Origin: Candidatus Saccharimonadota bacterium
Lineage (GTDB): Bacteria > Patescibacteriota > Saccharimonadia > Saccharimonadales > Saccharimonadaceae
Assembly: GCA_017404515.1 (NCBI GenBank)
Contig: JAFRCG010000023.1
Location: 1 to 54,765 of the forward strand
Length of the DNA stretch: 54,765 bases
Direction: 5' to 3'
The notes beneath the pieces are model-generated. The model made no database searches and was not told the DNA's origin. It was given only the letters and a program-made list of their open reading frames with translations. Both the position numbers and the translations under genes were made by a program. Numbering within the stretch: the stretch's first letter is position 1; every line of letters begins with the position of its first letter. Shown one piece after another: positions 33,272 through 43,443 of this stretch.

Positions 33272-34683
33272 TATTTTAGGCCTTTTACATATTTTTGAAA
33301 TTTTTCACCGCGGTCTTTGAAATTCTTAAACATATCAAAAGAAGCAGCGCCAGGAGACATTAGAACATTAGCATCGTTTTCTTCGGCGATTTCGCGAGCA
33401 GTGGCAACGGCAGTTTTTAGATCATCTACCAAAATGTATTTTTTGGGATTTTCGTGAGCGGCAAGCTGTTCTCTGGTTTCGCCAATTAAGATTACTTTGA
33501 TGATGCTTTTGGCGGAGAAAATACGAGTTTTGGTGGCAGTGAGATCTAGTCCACGATCTTTGCCGCCAGCGATAAGCACCAGGGGTTTTTCTGCTAGAGC
33601 GGAGATAGCAACATCTAATGCGGGAAAAGCAGAAGAGTAATTGTCGTCATAATATTTTACGCCGTTTAGTTCCCTCACAAATTCTAGACGATGAGGTAAA
33701 CCTTGGAAATTTTTGAAAGCGGATTCTAATGCAGGATAAAATTCTCCGGTTAGTAAATTTTCTATGTCGCCATTAAAATATCTAGCGGCAATAGCAAGCA
33801 GGGCGGCTTCGGCATTTTCGCGGTTGTGTTCTCCAGGCACTTGTAGGAGGTCTAGTAAAGCGTCCAGTTTTTTCTGTGCCGTGCTAGATAAATTCGGTGA
33901 ATTTTTGGCGGAATTATTTATAGGATAAGATAGTTTTCTGGCGGCGGAATTTTCGGCGATAGAAATGGTAGTTTCGTTGTTGTTAAAATAAATAAGATAG
34001 TCCGTGTTCCCTTTGTAGCGAGCGATAGTAGATTTGGCATGGACATACTCTTCAAAATCTTTGTGGACATTGAGATGGTCTGGTTCAATGCGAAGTAAAA
34101 CCCCAATGATGGATCCTTGGTGTAAATCCCAGAGCTGGAAGCTGCTAAGTTCGTAAACGACATTATCAAGTGCGGTAATTTTGTCAAGAACGTCTAGTGC
34201 TGGTGTGCCGATATTGCCGACTAAATAAGTTTTTGGCAGAGTTTTCTTGGGGTGTGCGCTATTGGAATTGGTACTATACATAAAATGATTGACGGCATTA
34301 ATGATGGCGGTGATCATAGAACAAGTAGTGCCTTTGCCCTTGGTGCCACTAACGGCGATAATTTCTGCAGGACAATGTTCAAAGAAATATTTAGTGGCAG
34401 AAGTCCAGTAAGGTTTTTTGTTGGCAATTTTGTATTGGTCTTCGTTGCCAAGTTGGATGTCTTCGTTTTCAAATTCGGTATAATTATAATGAGGGCGGAC
34501 AGATGGAGAGCGGAACACGACATCGAATTTTTCTAGGCCAAGATTTTCAATGTCTTCATCTTTGAAATCGTCAAAAATAGTGATTTCTATATCCTTAGGG
34601 GCGATATTCTCATAAGGGTGAGTTTTGAAATATTTTTCGACGCTCTTTCCTTCTACGCCATATCCTAAAATTGCTAGTCTCAT
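33271..34683 (-). CDS. murD: UDP-MurNAc-L-Ala-glutamate ligase (MurD, probably MurD2 type)
   Basis: A 470-residue Mur ligase: ATP loop AVSGTKGKGTTCSM (about 114-127), ELSSFQLWDL, and RIEPDHLNVHKDFEEYVHAKS, with the C-terminal domain carrying LIAGGKDRGLDL. Because murL follows directly, I infer that it adds L-Glu (MurD2) and not D-Glu. TATAAT ends 7 nt before ATG. Confidence 0.88.
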   Translation of the reverse strand: MRLAILGYGVEGKSVEKYFKTHPYENIAPKDIEITIFDDFKDEDIENLGLEKFDVVFRSPSVRPHYNYTEFENEDIQLGNEDQYKIANKKPYWTSATKYFFEHCPAEIIAVSGTKGKGTTCSMITAIINAVNHFMYSTNSNSAHPKKTLPKTYLVGNIGTPALDVLDKITALDNVVYELSSFQLWDLHQGSIIGVLLRIEPDHLNVHKDFEEYVHAKSTIARYKGNTDYLIYFNNNETTISIAENSAARKLSYPINNSAKNSPNLSSTAQKKLDALLDLLQVPGEHNRENAEAALLAIAARYFNGDIENLLTGEFYPALESAFKNFQGLPHRLEFVRELNGVKYYDDNYSSAFPALDVAISALAEKPLVLIAGGKDRGLDLTATKTRIFSAKSIIKVILIGETREQLAAHENPKKYILVDDLKTAVATAREIAEENDANVLMSPGAASFDMFKNFKDRGEKFQKYVKGLK

Positions 34684-34690
34684 ATAGTAT

Positions 34691-34696
34691 ATTATA
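34691..34696 (-). promoter_or_regulatory. Leaderless -10 of murD-murL-prfB
   Basis: TATAAT, 7 nt before ATG. Confidence 0.6.
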
Positions 34697-34706
34697 CTAT
34701 AAAAAC

Positions 34707-35978
34707 TTAGATTTTGAGTTTGTCAGCCATTTCTTGGATGAGAGATTTTTCGCAAGAGCTAACAGCGACAAATCCGGTAATGCCGCTATCTTTGAATTCG
34801 CGGGCAAGATTAACCAAATGTTCTTTTTTGATAGATTTGATGATGTCGGGGATACGCTCGTAGTTTTCGATTTCACCGTTAGTAAAATAATTTTCAGCAT
34901 AAAAGTCGGCAATTTGACTGGTGGTCTGAGCGCCCATTTGATAGCGGCCTAGAGCATAGGATTTAGCAGCTTCTAAATCCCCGTCTTTAATATCACCACT
35001 TAGGACTTTGGCAAGCTCTTTGCCAATAAGCTCAAATAAGGCAACAGCATCTTCAGTATTAACTTCCCCATCAAAATCCCATGATGAATTGTGATTAGTG
35101 TTAGAAAGACAACTGCCAATGCCATATACTAGACCGCGTTTTCTGGCTTGACCTAAAATCTTGCTATTCATAGTGCCGGTGAGGATATGGTTAAGACAAT
35201 CAATTGCACGAGCTTCCTTTTCGTCTAGACGACGAGGTGCGATGAAAGAAAAACCAAAAGTAATGTTGCTGGCATCTTTTCTGCGAATGAGCACTGGCTC
35301 GGAATCATGTAAATCGTCGACTGGTACATCAAAACGCTCGCCTGGCTTTAGATCCCAGTCTTCGAGCATACGAATAATTTGTCGCTTTCGATGATAGAGC
35401 TTCCCAGCAATAATGAAGCGCATATTATTGGCGGTGTGGGTGCGGCGGTAATGCTCGCGAATATCTTTTAACTCAATATTGGAAAGTGTGCCGATGCGCT
35501 CTCTTAGATTGGGTGTAGTTTCACCAATGGCGGTTTGTAATCTAGGCCACAATAGTCTGGAATAATCGTTGAGGTAGCCAGTAAGTTCTGCACGGACATT
35601 CCCTTTTTCGCTTTTTAGTTCTTCTTCATTAAAGCGCGGTGTAGTGATAGCAATGCGTTTTAAATCTAAAATACGGCCCCATTCAAAATCAGCACATTCA
35701 GTTTCGTAGCAAACGGAAAAATCTGAAGTCCAAGCATTATGGTAAGCTCCGTTTTTGGTGAAATCTGCTTCGTAGGCCTGTTCGTCTCTATATTTAGCAT
35801 TAGCCCCAAAACTTAAGTGTTCTACAACATGGGCGATTTCATAAAGCTCAGGCTTTTTGGCGTAGCGCATACCGGCGCGAAATTGCACTTTAGTGTTCAT
35901 TACGGTGGATTCGGGTACATCAATCAAGAGGCCCCTAGTGCCGTTTTTGAGGGAGATTTCTTCGACGGTATGTTTCAT
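34707..35978 (-). CDS. M16-family zinc peptidase
   Basis: A 423-residue pitrilysin/insulinase-type protein with the inverted zinc motif HVVEH (about 48-52) and a downstream Glu in EEELKSEKGNVRAE (about 116-129). It corresponds to one half-clamshell pair of the family. Most likely an oligopeptidase; partner unknown. It lies 26 nt after secA and may be co-transcribed. Confidence 0.88.
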   Translation of the reverse strand: MKHTVEEISLKNGTRGLLIDVPESTVMNTKVQFRAGMRYAKKPELYEIAHVVEHLSFGANAKYRDEQAYEADFTKNGAYHNAWTSDFSVCYETECADFEWGRILDLKRIAITTPRFNEEELKSEKGNVRAELTGYLNDYSRLLWPRLQTAIGETTPNLRERIGTLSNIELKDIREHYRRTHTANNMRFIIAGKLYHRKRQIIRMLEDWDLKPGERFDVPVDDLHDSEPVLIRRKDASNITFGFSFIAPRRLDEKEARAIDCLNHILTGTMNSKILGQARKRGLVYGIGSCLSNTNHNSSWDFDGEVNTEDAVALFELIGKELAKVLSGDIKDGDLEAAKSYALGRYQMGAQTTSQIADFYAENYFTNGEIENYERIPDIIKSIKKEHLVNLAREFKDSGITGFVAVSSCEKSLIQEMADKLKI

Positions 35979-36004
35979 ACTGTGGCCCGAAGCTAAATTA
36001 GATG

Positions 36005-38833
36005 TTACTTTCTCTTCTTGCTATTTTTGCGCTTGGCCTTTTTGGCTTTTCTAGCAGCATTGCGCTTTTTGTTTTGGATTTTAGTTTTGTTTGGAGCCTT
36101 GGCTTTTCCAGAAGATTTTTTGAACTCTGAATCCAAGTTCTTCTCTCCAGCAGAAATTTCATTGACGCCTTTCTCGGTGGAAGATTCGGCCATTTTAGTA
36201 AGCTCAGACTCGTATTCTTCACCATCGGTGACTTGAGCTTCGTCGGCCTCTTGCTTGGACAAGCTGAGGATAATCTTGAGAACCTCTTCGCGGAGATTTT
36301 TCTGCAATCCGTCAAAGAGTTTTTGGGATTCATTGCGGTATTCTACTAATGGATCTCTCTGTCCTACACTACGCCAATGAATGCCTTCACGTAGGTGCTG
36401 CATGTTTTCTAGATGCTGCATCCAAAGCGCATCCAAAATTTTGAGGTAGATTTCACGCTCAATTTTGCGCATGATGTCAGAACCAAACTCAGCTTCTTTG
36501 GCAGCGTAAGCTTCCCTAACCGCGGTGGTGGCTAGTTTGGCGCGATCTTTTTCTTTGCGCATAGCACCGATGGTGTCGACTAAATCATCATCTAATTTGA
36601 ACACGGCCTGAAATTCGGATTTGAAATTTTTGTTGACGCGAGAGCTGAATTTAGTCAAATCTTCGCAGGCGTCATTAATTAAACGCTCGATTTCGGATTC
36701 GATATTTTCGCCATCGAGAATTTTGCGACGCATACTGTAAACTACACGGCGATGGCGGTTGATAACATTATCGTATTGAACGACATTTTTACGGGAATCA
36801 AAGTTAAATCCTTCAATACGCTTCTGAGCAGACTCTAGAGTTTTGGAAACGGAACGAGTCTGGATTGGAGTATCCTCGTCTACACCTAGGCGGGCCATTA
36901 GCATTGCGATGCGGTCTCCTTGGAAAATACGCATGAGATCATCTTCGCAAGAAACAAAGAACTGAGTGGTGCCAGGATCGCCTTGGCGTCCACCACGACC
37001 ACGGAGCTGATTATCTACTCTGCGAGAATCGTGACGAGCAGAGCCAATGACTACAAGACCACCGAGCTCCTTAACGCCCTTACCAAGTTTGATATCGGTA
37101 CCACGACCAGCCATGTTGGTAGCAAGAGTGATAGCGCCTTTTTCGCCGGCTTTTTCGATAATGGCAGCTTCGCGCTCGTTGTTCTTGGCGTTTAGAATTT
37201 CGTAGCTGATGCCGCGTTTGTCTAGAAAATGGGCGATTTCCTCATTATTAGCAATGGAGTCGGAACCAACTAGAACTGGCTGGCCTTTAGCGTGATATTT
37301 TTCGATTTCATTAGCGATTGCGCGTAGCTTGCCAGCTTTAGTGCGGAAAATTAGATCGTCTTTGTCTACGCGTTTGATTGGGCGATTAGGCGGAATTTGG
37401 ATGACATCCAGAGCGTAAATTTGCTGGAATTCTTCGGCTTCGGTGAAGGCAGTACCGGTCATACCAGAGAGCTTGCGATATAGTCTAAAGAAATTCTGGA
37501 AAGAAATAGTAGCAAGCGTCATGGATTCTTCTTTGACCTGGACACCTTCTTTGGCTTCGATGGCCTGGTGAAGGCCCTCATTGTAGCGACGGCCTTGCAT
37601 GAGACGACCAGTGTGTTCGTCGACAATGATAACTTCACCGGAGTTGGTAACAACATAATCTTTGTCGCGCTTGAAAACTACTTCTGCGCGCAGAGCTTGA
37701 TCCATGTGATAAACTAAGCGAGTATTCTGAACGGAATATAGATTGTCGATGCCGAGGATTTTCTGGACCTTGTCTACGCCGGCGTCTGTAAGAGTGACGG
37801 AGCGGTGTTTTTCGTCTAGAACATAATCTTCGGGAGTAAGTTTGGCGGCAATTTTGGCAAACTGGTAGTAAGCTTCTGGATTGTCGCCTGCTGGAGCAGA
37901 AATGATAAGTGGGGTACGAGCTTCGTCGATCAAGATTGAGTCAACCTCATCAACGATGGCAAAATTGAGCTCGCGCTGACGCAAGAATTTAGGCTCGTTG
38001 ACCATATTATCGCGAAGATAATCAAAACCAAATTCATTATTGGTGCCGTAAGTAATATCGGCGTTATAAGCCTCTTTTCTGGAGCAAGGTTTGAGGTGGC
38101 GGAAACGCTCGTCTTCGTGTTCTTCGTTGACATATTCTTTGTCGTAAATATATGAGGCTTGATTGATAATGACACCAACCGAAAGTCCAAGAAAATCATA
38201 AACTGGGCCGTTCCAACCAGCATCACGCTGAGCTAGGTAGTCGTTGACGGTGACAACATGGACACCACGGCCAGAGAGCGCATTAAGATATGCTGGAAGA
38301 ATAGCAACTAGAGTTTTACCTTCGCCGGTCTTCATTTCGGCGACATTACCTTCGTGAAGGACCATACCACCAATGAGCTGAACATCGAAGTGTCGCATAC
38401 CCAAGATGCGATTAGTAGCTTCCCTAACAAGTGCGAAAGCATCTGGCAAAATAGCATCAAGAGCTTTTTCTAATGCGATGCCGCTTTTGTCGTCTCTGGA
38501 AGTTCCCTGGACATTATTAAGATTAACGGATGAAGATTTTTCTGATTTAGACTTCTTGGCTTTAGACTTTTCTTTGCTTAGTTTAGAGATTGCTATCTTA
38601 CCTTGCTCTTTTTTGGTGAGGTCGGCTAGGCGGTCTTTTAAGACGCTAGTCTGCTCGGCTAGCTCTTTCTTTGACATTTCTTGATATTTAGGTTCTAGAT
38701 TGTTTATCTCAAGAGTGCGTTTGTAGAGGCGTTTTAGGACTTTCTTTTGAGCGTCACCAAAAATTCCTTGGAGGAATTTGGTCATTGCAGTCTTGTCGGC
38801 TAGTTTGTCAGTCGGTTTCTTATCTTTTTTCAT
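36005..38833 (-). CDS. secA: Preprotein translocase ATPase SecA
   Basis: Motor of the Sec pathway, 942 residues. MKTGEGKT (Walker A), VDEVDSILIDEART, GTDIKLG and the RGRGGRQGD motif are present, and the preprotein-crosslinking and helical scaffold regions follow. About 30 residues near position 100 (KSKAKKSKSEKSSS) form a charged insertion. The C terminus ends in a Lys/Arg-rich tail without the zinc-binding cysteines of many SecA proteins. It begins 1 nt after the hpf stop. Confidence 0.96.
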   Translation of the reverse strand: MKKDKKPTDKLADKTAMTKFLQGIFGDAQKKVLKRLYKRTLEINNLEPKYQEMSKKELAEQTSVLKDRLADLTKKEQGKIAISKLSKEKSKAKKSKSEKSSSVNLNNVQGTSRDDKSGIALEKALDAILPDAFALVREATNRILGMRHFDVQLIGGMVLHEGNVAEMKTGEGKTLVAILPAYLNALSGRGVHVVTVNDYLAQRDAGWNGPVYDFLGLSVGVIINQASYIYDKEYVNEEHEDERFRHLKPCSRKEAYNADITYGTNNEFGFDYLRDNMVNEPKFLRQRELNFAIVDEVDSILIDEARTPLIISAPAGDNPEAYYQFAKIAAKLTPEDYVLDEKHRSVTLTDAGVDKVQKILGIDNLYSVQNTRLVYHMDQALRAEVVFKRDKDYVVTNSGEVIIVDEHTGRLMQGRRYNEGLHQAIEAKEGVQVKEESMTLATISFQNFFRLYRKLSGMTGTAFTEAEEFQQIYALDVIQIPPNRPIKRVDKDDLIFRTKAGKLRAIANEIEKYHAKGQPVLVGSDSIANNEEIAHFLDKRGISYEILNAKNNEREAAIIEKAGEKGAITLATNMAGRGTDIKLGKGVKELGGLVVIGSARHDSRRVDNQLRGRGGRQGDPGTTQFFVSCEDDLMRIFQGDRIAMLMARLGVDEDTPIQTRSVSKTLESAQKRIEGFNFDSRKNVVQYDNVINRHRRVVYSMRRKILDGENIESEIERLINDACEDLTKFSSRVNKNFKSEFQAVFKLDDDLVDTIGAMRKEKDRAKLATTAVREAYAAKEAEFGSDIMRKIEREIYLKILDALWMQHLENMQHLREGIHWRSVGQRDPLVEYRNESQKLFDGLQKNLREEVLKIILSLSKQEADEAQVTDGEEYESELTKMAESSTEKGVNEISAGEKNLDSEFKKSSGKAKAPNKTKIQNKKRNAARKAKKAKRKNSKKRK

Positions 38834-38834
38834 A

Positions 38835-39194
38835 CTAACCTCGCTTAAAAATGGATTTAATTTTATTTTTGCGAAGATGAGGAGTGCTTTCTAGCTTGTA
38901 TCTGCGGATTTGCCCCATGAGCTTAGCCTCGATAATGTCTATGCCAGCATAGACATTGGAAGACTCATCTCTAGCAGCAATAACTTTGCCACCTGGGATT
39001 TCCATAGCAGCGGCAATTTCGTATTTATTACCATGAGCGCGATCTACTTCGGTAACTACGACTTTGGCTAAGACATCTTTTTTGTTGCCACGAGGAAGAT
39101 AACGATCTAATTTGCCAATGCGTTTGGTCGCATATTTTCTGAAGCTTTCTTCGACTTTGTATTTGTTCCCACTAACCTCAATTTTATCAATCAT
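38835..39194 (-). CDS. hpf: Ribosome hibernation factor (short HPF/RaiA type)
   Basis: A 119-residue beta-alpha-beta protein that binds the 30S decoding centre and silences idle ribosomes. It shows EVSGNKYKVEESFRKYATKRIGKLDRYL, VVVTEVDRAHGNKYEIAAAMEIPGG and DIIEAKLMGQIRRYK. It lacks the C-terminal dimerisation domain of long HPF. Preceded by TATAAT and a leader with AAAGGAG; followed by secA, an arrangement known in other bacteria. Confidence 0.9.
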   Translation of the reverse strand: MIDKIEVSGNKYKVEESFRKYATKRIGKLDRYLPRGNKKDVLAKVVVTEVDRAHGNKYEIAAAMEIPGGKVIAARDESSNVYAGIDIIEAKLMGQIRRYKLESTPHLRKNKIKSIFKRG

Positions 39195-39217
39195 AACACT
39201 CCTTTTAATATATTATA

Positions 39218-40462
39218 CTAAAGTTCTTCTCTATTGCCAAGATAAGGTCTAAGACATTCTGGGACTTTGAATTTGCCATCTTCAGTGGCGTAATTTTCGA
39301 TGACGGCAACGAGGGCTCTAGCAAGTGAAATGGCGGTGCCGTTTAGGGTGTGGACGAATTCAATTTTGCCGTCTTTTCTCTTGACTCTAATATTGACGGA
39401 GCGAGACTGGAAATCTGTACAGTTGGAGCAGCTAGTAAGCTCTTGATACTTTTGGTTGACTGGAGACCAATATTCTAGATCGTATTTTTTGGCGGCTGGA
39501 GCGCCCAAATCTCCGGCAGCAATATTGATAACATGATACGGAATGCCAATTTCTTGCCAGATTTCTTCTTCGATAGCACGGATTTTTTCGTGGATTTCTT
39601 TGCTTTGTTCTGGTAGACAGAAACAATACATCTCTAGCTTATTGAATTGATGTACGCGAAAGAGGCCACGAGTGTATTTGCCATAAGCGCCAGCTTCTTT
39701 TCTGAAACAGGCAGAATAGCCAGCATAGAAAAGCGGAAGGTCTTTTTCTTCTAAGATTTCATCCATATGATAACCAGTGATTGGCATTTCGGCAGTGGCA
39801 ATTAGGGCCAAATCTTCCCCCTCGACAAAGTATTCATCACTCTGTTTGGAGCTACGAGGAGCAAAACCAGTGCCTTCCAAAACTTTGGAGGATACAAGAT
39901 CAGGAACGGTCATGTAGGTAAAGCCGTGTTCTAAAACCTTTTTCATGCCAAATTGAAGAAGCGCATTTTCTAGTAGAGCGAGGTCCCCTTTTAGATAATA
40001 GAACTTGTTGCCGGCGACTTTGGCACCGCGTTCAAAATCTACCCAGTCGCGAGAAATACAGTAGTCTAGATGGTCGACTCCAGAGGATTTGTTTTCTCCC
40101 CACTTGCCGACTTCTACACTTTTTTCTTCCCCACCAAGAGGAACATCATCAAAGATAATATTTGGAATGGTTTTGAGAGAATTATTTAGCTTGTTATCGA
40201 GCTCGGTAAGAACTGGCTCAACTTTTCCAAGCTGTTCTTTTAGAGCACGGCCTTTTTCGATTAGTTCTGGAGATGGTCTGCCGTTTTTCATTTTGGCAGC
40301 TATGTCATTACGCTCTTTTCTGAGACCTTCGATTTCGGTTAAGAGTTTTTTGCGTTCATCATCTAGTTTGAGTACGGCGTCAATATCAACATTATAGCCT
40401 TTTTCAGCGGATGAGTGCTTAACAGCCTTAAGATTTTCCCTAATAAAATTAACATCTAACAT
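39218..40462 (-). CDS. serS: Seryl-tRNA synthetase
   Basis: Class II synthetase, 414 residues. The N-terminal coiled-coil tRNA-binding arm spans about 30-100. Motif 2 (FRKEAGAYGKYTRGLFRVHQFNK) and motif 3 (NGTAISLARALVAVIEN) are intact. TGC-TATACT ends 7 nt before ATG. Confidence 0.96.
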   Translation of the reverse strand: MLDVNFIRENLKAVKHSSAEKGYNVDIDAVLKLDDERKKLLTEIEGLRKERNDIAAKMKNGRPSPELIEKGRALKEQLGKVEPVLTELDNKLNNSLKTIPNIIFDDVPLGGEEKSVEVGKWGENKSSGVDHLDYCISRDWVDFERGAKVAGNKFYYLKGDLALLENALLQFGMKKVLEHGFTYMTVPDLVSSKVLEGTGFAPRSSKQSDEYFVEGEDLALIATAEMPITGYHMDEILEEKDLPLFYAGYSACFRKEAGAYGKYTRGLFRVHQFNKLEMYCFCLPEQSKEIHEKIRAIEEEIWQEIGIPYHVINIAAGDLGAPAAKKYDLEYWSPVNQKYQELTSCSNCTDFQSRSVNIRVKRKDGKIEFVHTLNGTAISLARALVAVIENYATEDGKFKVPECLRPYLGNREEL

Positions 40463-40469
40463 ACTATCT

Positions 40470-40478
40470 AGTATAGCA
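40470..40478 (-). promoter_or_regulatory. Leaderless -10 of serS
   Basis: TG-C-TATACT, 7 nt before ATG. Confidence 0.6.
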
Positions 40479-40502
40479 TATTTTGGCTATTTTGGGGCGG
40501 TA

Positions 40503-42437
40503 TTACCAACCACCGCCGCCCCCGCCACCGCCACCGCCGCCGGAGAACCCTCCGCCCCCGCCACCACTAGAGGAAGAGGAGGATGAAGATGCAGGGTTGA
40601 CAGATACACTATTGTAGCTAGTTGAGACGCGAGAATTGAAGCTATAAAGTAACCAAAGATTTCTACCACTATACCAATCGTGTTCATAGTCTGGATATTC
40701 TTGGTAATATTTTTCTAGTTCTTTGAGCCAGCTTTTTTCTAGGCCAAAAATGCAGGCGTATGGCAGTAGCTTTTCGTAAATTTTGACGATACCCTGGCCA
40801 TCGCGAGGTGCTCCCTTGACTGACTGTAAGAAACGGAGGCGATCAGCTTCGGCCATCTTGATGTATAGTTTGAGGCCTTCGATGTGTTTGGAAGCTTCGA
40901 TACCCTCTATGGTGCGCTTGGTATAGACGGAAGCCTTTGTGGAGAGAACAATAGTAATAATTAGTGATACGAATAGAGATGCAAATGGCGCAAAAATAAT
41001 AAACAGCCCACCATAGAGAATATCATCTGGAAGATCACTTTTTAGCGCCAACATAAAGCCCCAGACAAAAGCAATGATAAATGTTGGAAGAATTAGAAGA
41101 GTGGTTGGCAGACTTTTGGTTACTTTTTCTGGAAGGAGGAGTTTTTTGGATTTGAGTGCGCTGATTATCTCGTCGTGATATCTCTTGGTGATGGCATGGA
41201 CGGTGGAGGAATAAGATTGTCTTTTGACAGCAAATGCTTCCTCGATTTCTGGCATGGCTCCACCGTTTAAAATCTTGAGGGCGTCTTTTTGGAAATCGGT
41301 AAGGCCGGATTCGCTTATAAGCTTGATGCTCCAGTCTTTTTTGTTTTCGGAATCGTTAATAATGGCGATGTTGTGATTTATGGCCATTTCTAGGATAGTA
41401 GCGGTGAATTTTGCAGAAGTTGGCTTGATGCTGATTTCGGAGCTTTCTGCAACGGAAAGATTTTTAGGCGGTTCATATTCTGGTTTGACAAAATGAGATT
41501 TGGCATAGTGGCGTTTTTCTTTGGTAAGTTTTATGTAGTAATAAATGGCAAAAATGATTGAGAAAAGGGCGGCTACTAAGCTAAGACAAGAGATAATAAA
41601 TAATGAGTAATCTTTTTGCGGAGCTGGAACATTGAAGGTACCCGGACGAAAATTAACGGCAAAAGTGAGGTTTTCTCTTGGTGAAAGTGAGGTAGTTTCA
41701 AAAGTAATGATGGTTTCGGCTTGATTCCCGGTGGTTGAATTAAGAGCACTAGAATTGTATGTGGTCTCATCGTTTGATGAAACTGTGCAACGGCTAGAAA
41801 TGTTGGCATGATTTTCGTTGCTGGTGCCTTGGTAGCCAACATAGCAGGAAGTGCCACTGGTAAGGTTTTTGGCGATGTCGGCTGGCAAGTGGAGATTGGC
41901 TGTTAGCTTGTTGAACTTTTGGCTCCAGCCAGTGCCGTTGGTATCCCAGTAGAGTTCTTGTTTTACGGCATTTTCATTTTGCCAGGTCATAGCACCGGAA
42001 GGATCGAATTCGGTGATGACATTTTGGAAATCGTATTCTATTTCGTAAGTCTGCTCTCCGTGAACATAAGAATTGGCGTTACCAACATAGAAAATATAGC
42101 TACCTTTTTCGGAGTCACTTTTGGCAATTTCCTCTTTGGCGCCATTTCTTTTGACAGTGAAATTGAGACTAGATTTGTCTGGAGCGGTGAGGTTGCTGCC
42201 ACCTTGGTTGGTGTATGGAATATAGCGAGTAATGCCGTGATTTTGATTGGAATCTGGGAAAACTGCTACCAGAGTTTCTTTGACATGCATTTTGCTGCCG
42301 GTTTCGGTTTTTTCTAGGTAATAATCAAAAGTAGCATCTTTGAAATAAAAATCTTGGGCACTAGCTGATACTGGATGGCAAAAAGTTAGCAGCGGCGTGA
42401 TGAGTATTGTAACAAAAAGTCCCCAAAGTTTTTTCAT
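40503..42437 (-). CDS. DUF2207 membrane protein with Gly-rich tail
   Basis: A 644-residue envelope protein of unknown role. It has a signal peptide (about 1-28, ending SASAQ), an outer DUF2207 domain (about 30-270) with FDYYLEKTETGSKMHVKET and VHGEQTYEIEYDF, a membrane helix (about 275-300), a cytoplasmic part with two further helices (about 440-495), and a C terminus of Ser then Gly runs ending GGGGGW. Gly-rich tails ending in Trp are usual for this family. GAAGGAGG lies 6 nt before ATG. Confidence 0.85.
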   Translation of the reverse strand: MKKLWGLFVTILITPLLTFCHPVSASAQDFYFKDATFDYYLEKTETGSKMHVKETLVAVFPDSNQNHGITRYIPYTNQGGSNLTAPDKSSLNFTVKRNGAKEEIAKSDSEKGSYIFYVGNANSYVHGEQTYEIEYDFQNVITEFDPSGAMTWQNENAVKQELYWDTNGTGWSQKFNKLTANLHLPADIAKNLTSGTSCYVGYQGTSNENHANISSRCTVSSNDETTYNSSALNSTTGNQAETIITFETTSLSPRENLTFAVNFRPGTFNVPAPQKDYSLFIISCLSLVAALFSIIFAIYYYIKLTKEKRHYAKSHFVKPEYEPPKNLSVAESSEISIKPTSAKFTATILEMAINHNIAIINDSENKKDWSIKLISESGLTDFQKDALKILNGGAMPEIEEAFAVKRQSYSSTVHAITKRYHDEIISALKSKKLLLPEKVTKSLPTTLLILPTFIIAFVWGFMLALKSDLPDDILYGGLFIIFAPFASLFVSLIITIVLSTKASVYTKRTIEGIEASKHIEGLKLYIKMAEADRLRFLQSVKGAPRDGQGIVKIYEKLLPYACIFGLEKSWLKELEKYYQEYPDYEHDWYSGRNLWLLYSFNSRVSTSYNSVSVNPASSSSSSSSGGGGGGFSGGGGGGGGGGGW

Positions 42438-42477
42438 ATATTCCTCCTTCTCATGCTTTGATTATAGCATAGCCAAT

Positions 42478-43398
42478 CTAGTTTTCGGAAATTCCAGCTT
42501 CTAAAATAGCTTCTTTGATAGCATTGGTGGATTTTTGAAGTTTGACGCCCTCTTCTTCGGTGAGTTTAACATCTAGGCGACGGATGATGCCGTTTCTGCC
42601 AAGAATGGCTGGGAAACCATTGTAGACATCGGTAAAATCATCATAAGAAGAGACTGTCATAATGCGACGCTCGTCTCCCAAAATACAATTAATAATTTTG
42701 GTAACACAAGCGCCGATGCCATAATAGGTGGCACCTTTTTTGTTGATGATTTCGTAAGCCTCTTTTCTGGCGAAATCTTCGATTTCTTGGCGTTCTTTGG
42801 CGCTCAATATTTTGTTTAGCGGCATGCCGCCCATGTTGGCGCTGGACCAAAGTGCAAATTCAGTATCGCCGTGCTCGCCAATTTGGAAAGCGTGGACGGA
42901 TTTTGGGGCAACGCCAAGGCGTTCGGAAATGCGATAGCGAAGTCTAGCAGAATCTAGTACGGTACCAGAACCAATAACTTGTTCGTGAGGCAAACCGGAG
43001 TAACGCCAAGTGAGATAGGTCATAACATCCATAGGATTAGTCACTACTAAGAAGATGCCAGAAAATCCGGAGTCCATGATTTCTTTGATCATATCTTTGA
43101 AAATGGCGGAGTTTTTCTTCAAAAGGTCCATGCGAGTTTCGCCAGGTTTTTGTGGAGCACCAGCAGTAATAATAATAATATCGCAATCGCCGGCATCTTT
43201 ATAAGTACCGGATTTAATTTTCATAAATGATGGTGAAACAGCCAAGGTATCTTTAAGATCCATAGCTTCACCTTCTGCATCTTCTGCAACAATATCGGTA
43301 AGTACTAAATCTGTGACGGCAGTGCGTTGGTTGACTAGACAGTAGCCAATACTAGCTCCAACATTACCAGTTCCGACGATCATGACTTTGTTTGACAT
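42478..43398 (-). CDS. ldh: L-lactate dehydrogenase
   Basis: A 306-residue NAD-dependent 2-hydroxyacid dehydrogenase: VGTGNVGAS (NAD loop), TAGAPQKPGETRMDL with Gln at the position that separates lactate from malate dehydrogenases (Arg in the latter), VTNPMDVMTY, and the catalytic His in GEHGDTEFALWS. This supports fermentation of pyruvate to lactate. AAAGGAG lies 6 nt before ATG; TGTGC-TATAAT (43429-43434) is the promoter, with hairpin element HP2 immediately upstream. Confidence 0.9.
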   Translation of the reverse strand: MSNKVMIVGTGNVGASIGYCLVNQRTAVTDLVLTDIVAEDAEGEAMDLKDTLAVSPSFMKIKSGTYKDAGDCDIIIITAGAPQKPGETRMDLLKKNSAIFKDMIKEIMDSGFSGIFLVVTNPMDVMTYLTWRYSGLPHEQVIGSGTVLDSARLRYRISERLGVAPKSVHAFQIGEHGDTEFALWSSANMGGMPLNKILSAKERQEIEDFARKEAYEIINKKGATYYGIGACVTKIINCILGDERRIMTVSSYDDFTDVYNGFPAILGRNGIIRRLDVKLTEEEGVKLQKSTNAIKEAILEAGISEN

Positions 43399-43443
43399 AG
43401 GTGCTCCTTTTGTAATACTTATGGTAATTATAGCACAGTTATT

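Noticed and set aside
34707-35978. Inactive M16 paralogue
   Set aside because: The HxxEH motif and downstream Glu are intact, so an active peptidase is more likely.
42478-43398. Malate dehydrogenase
   Set aside because: The specificity loop has Gln (APQKPGETR), as in lactate dehydrogenases, and not Arg.
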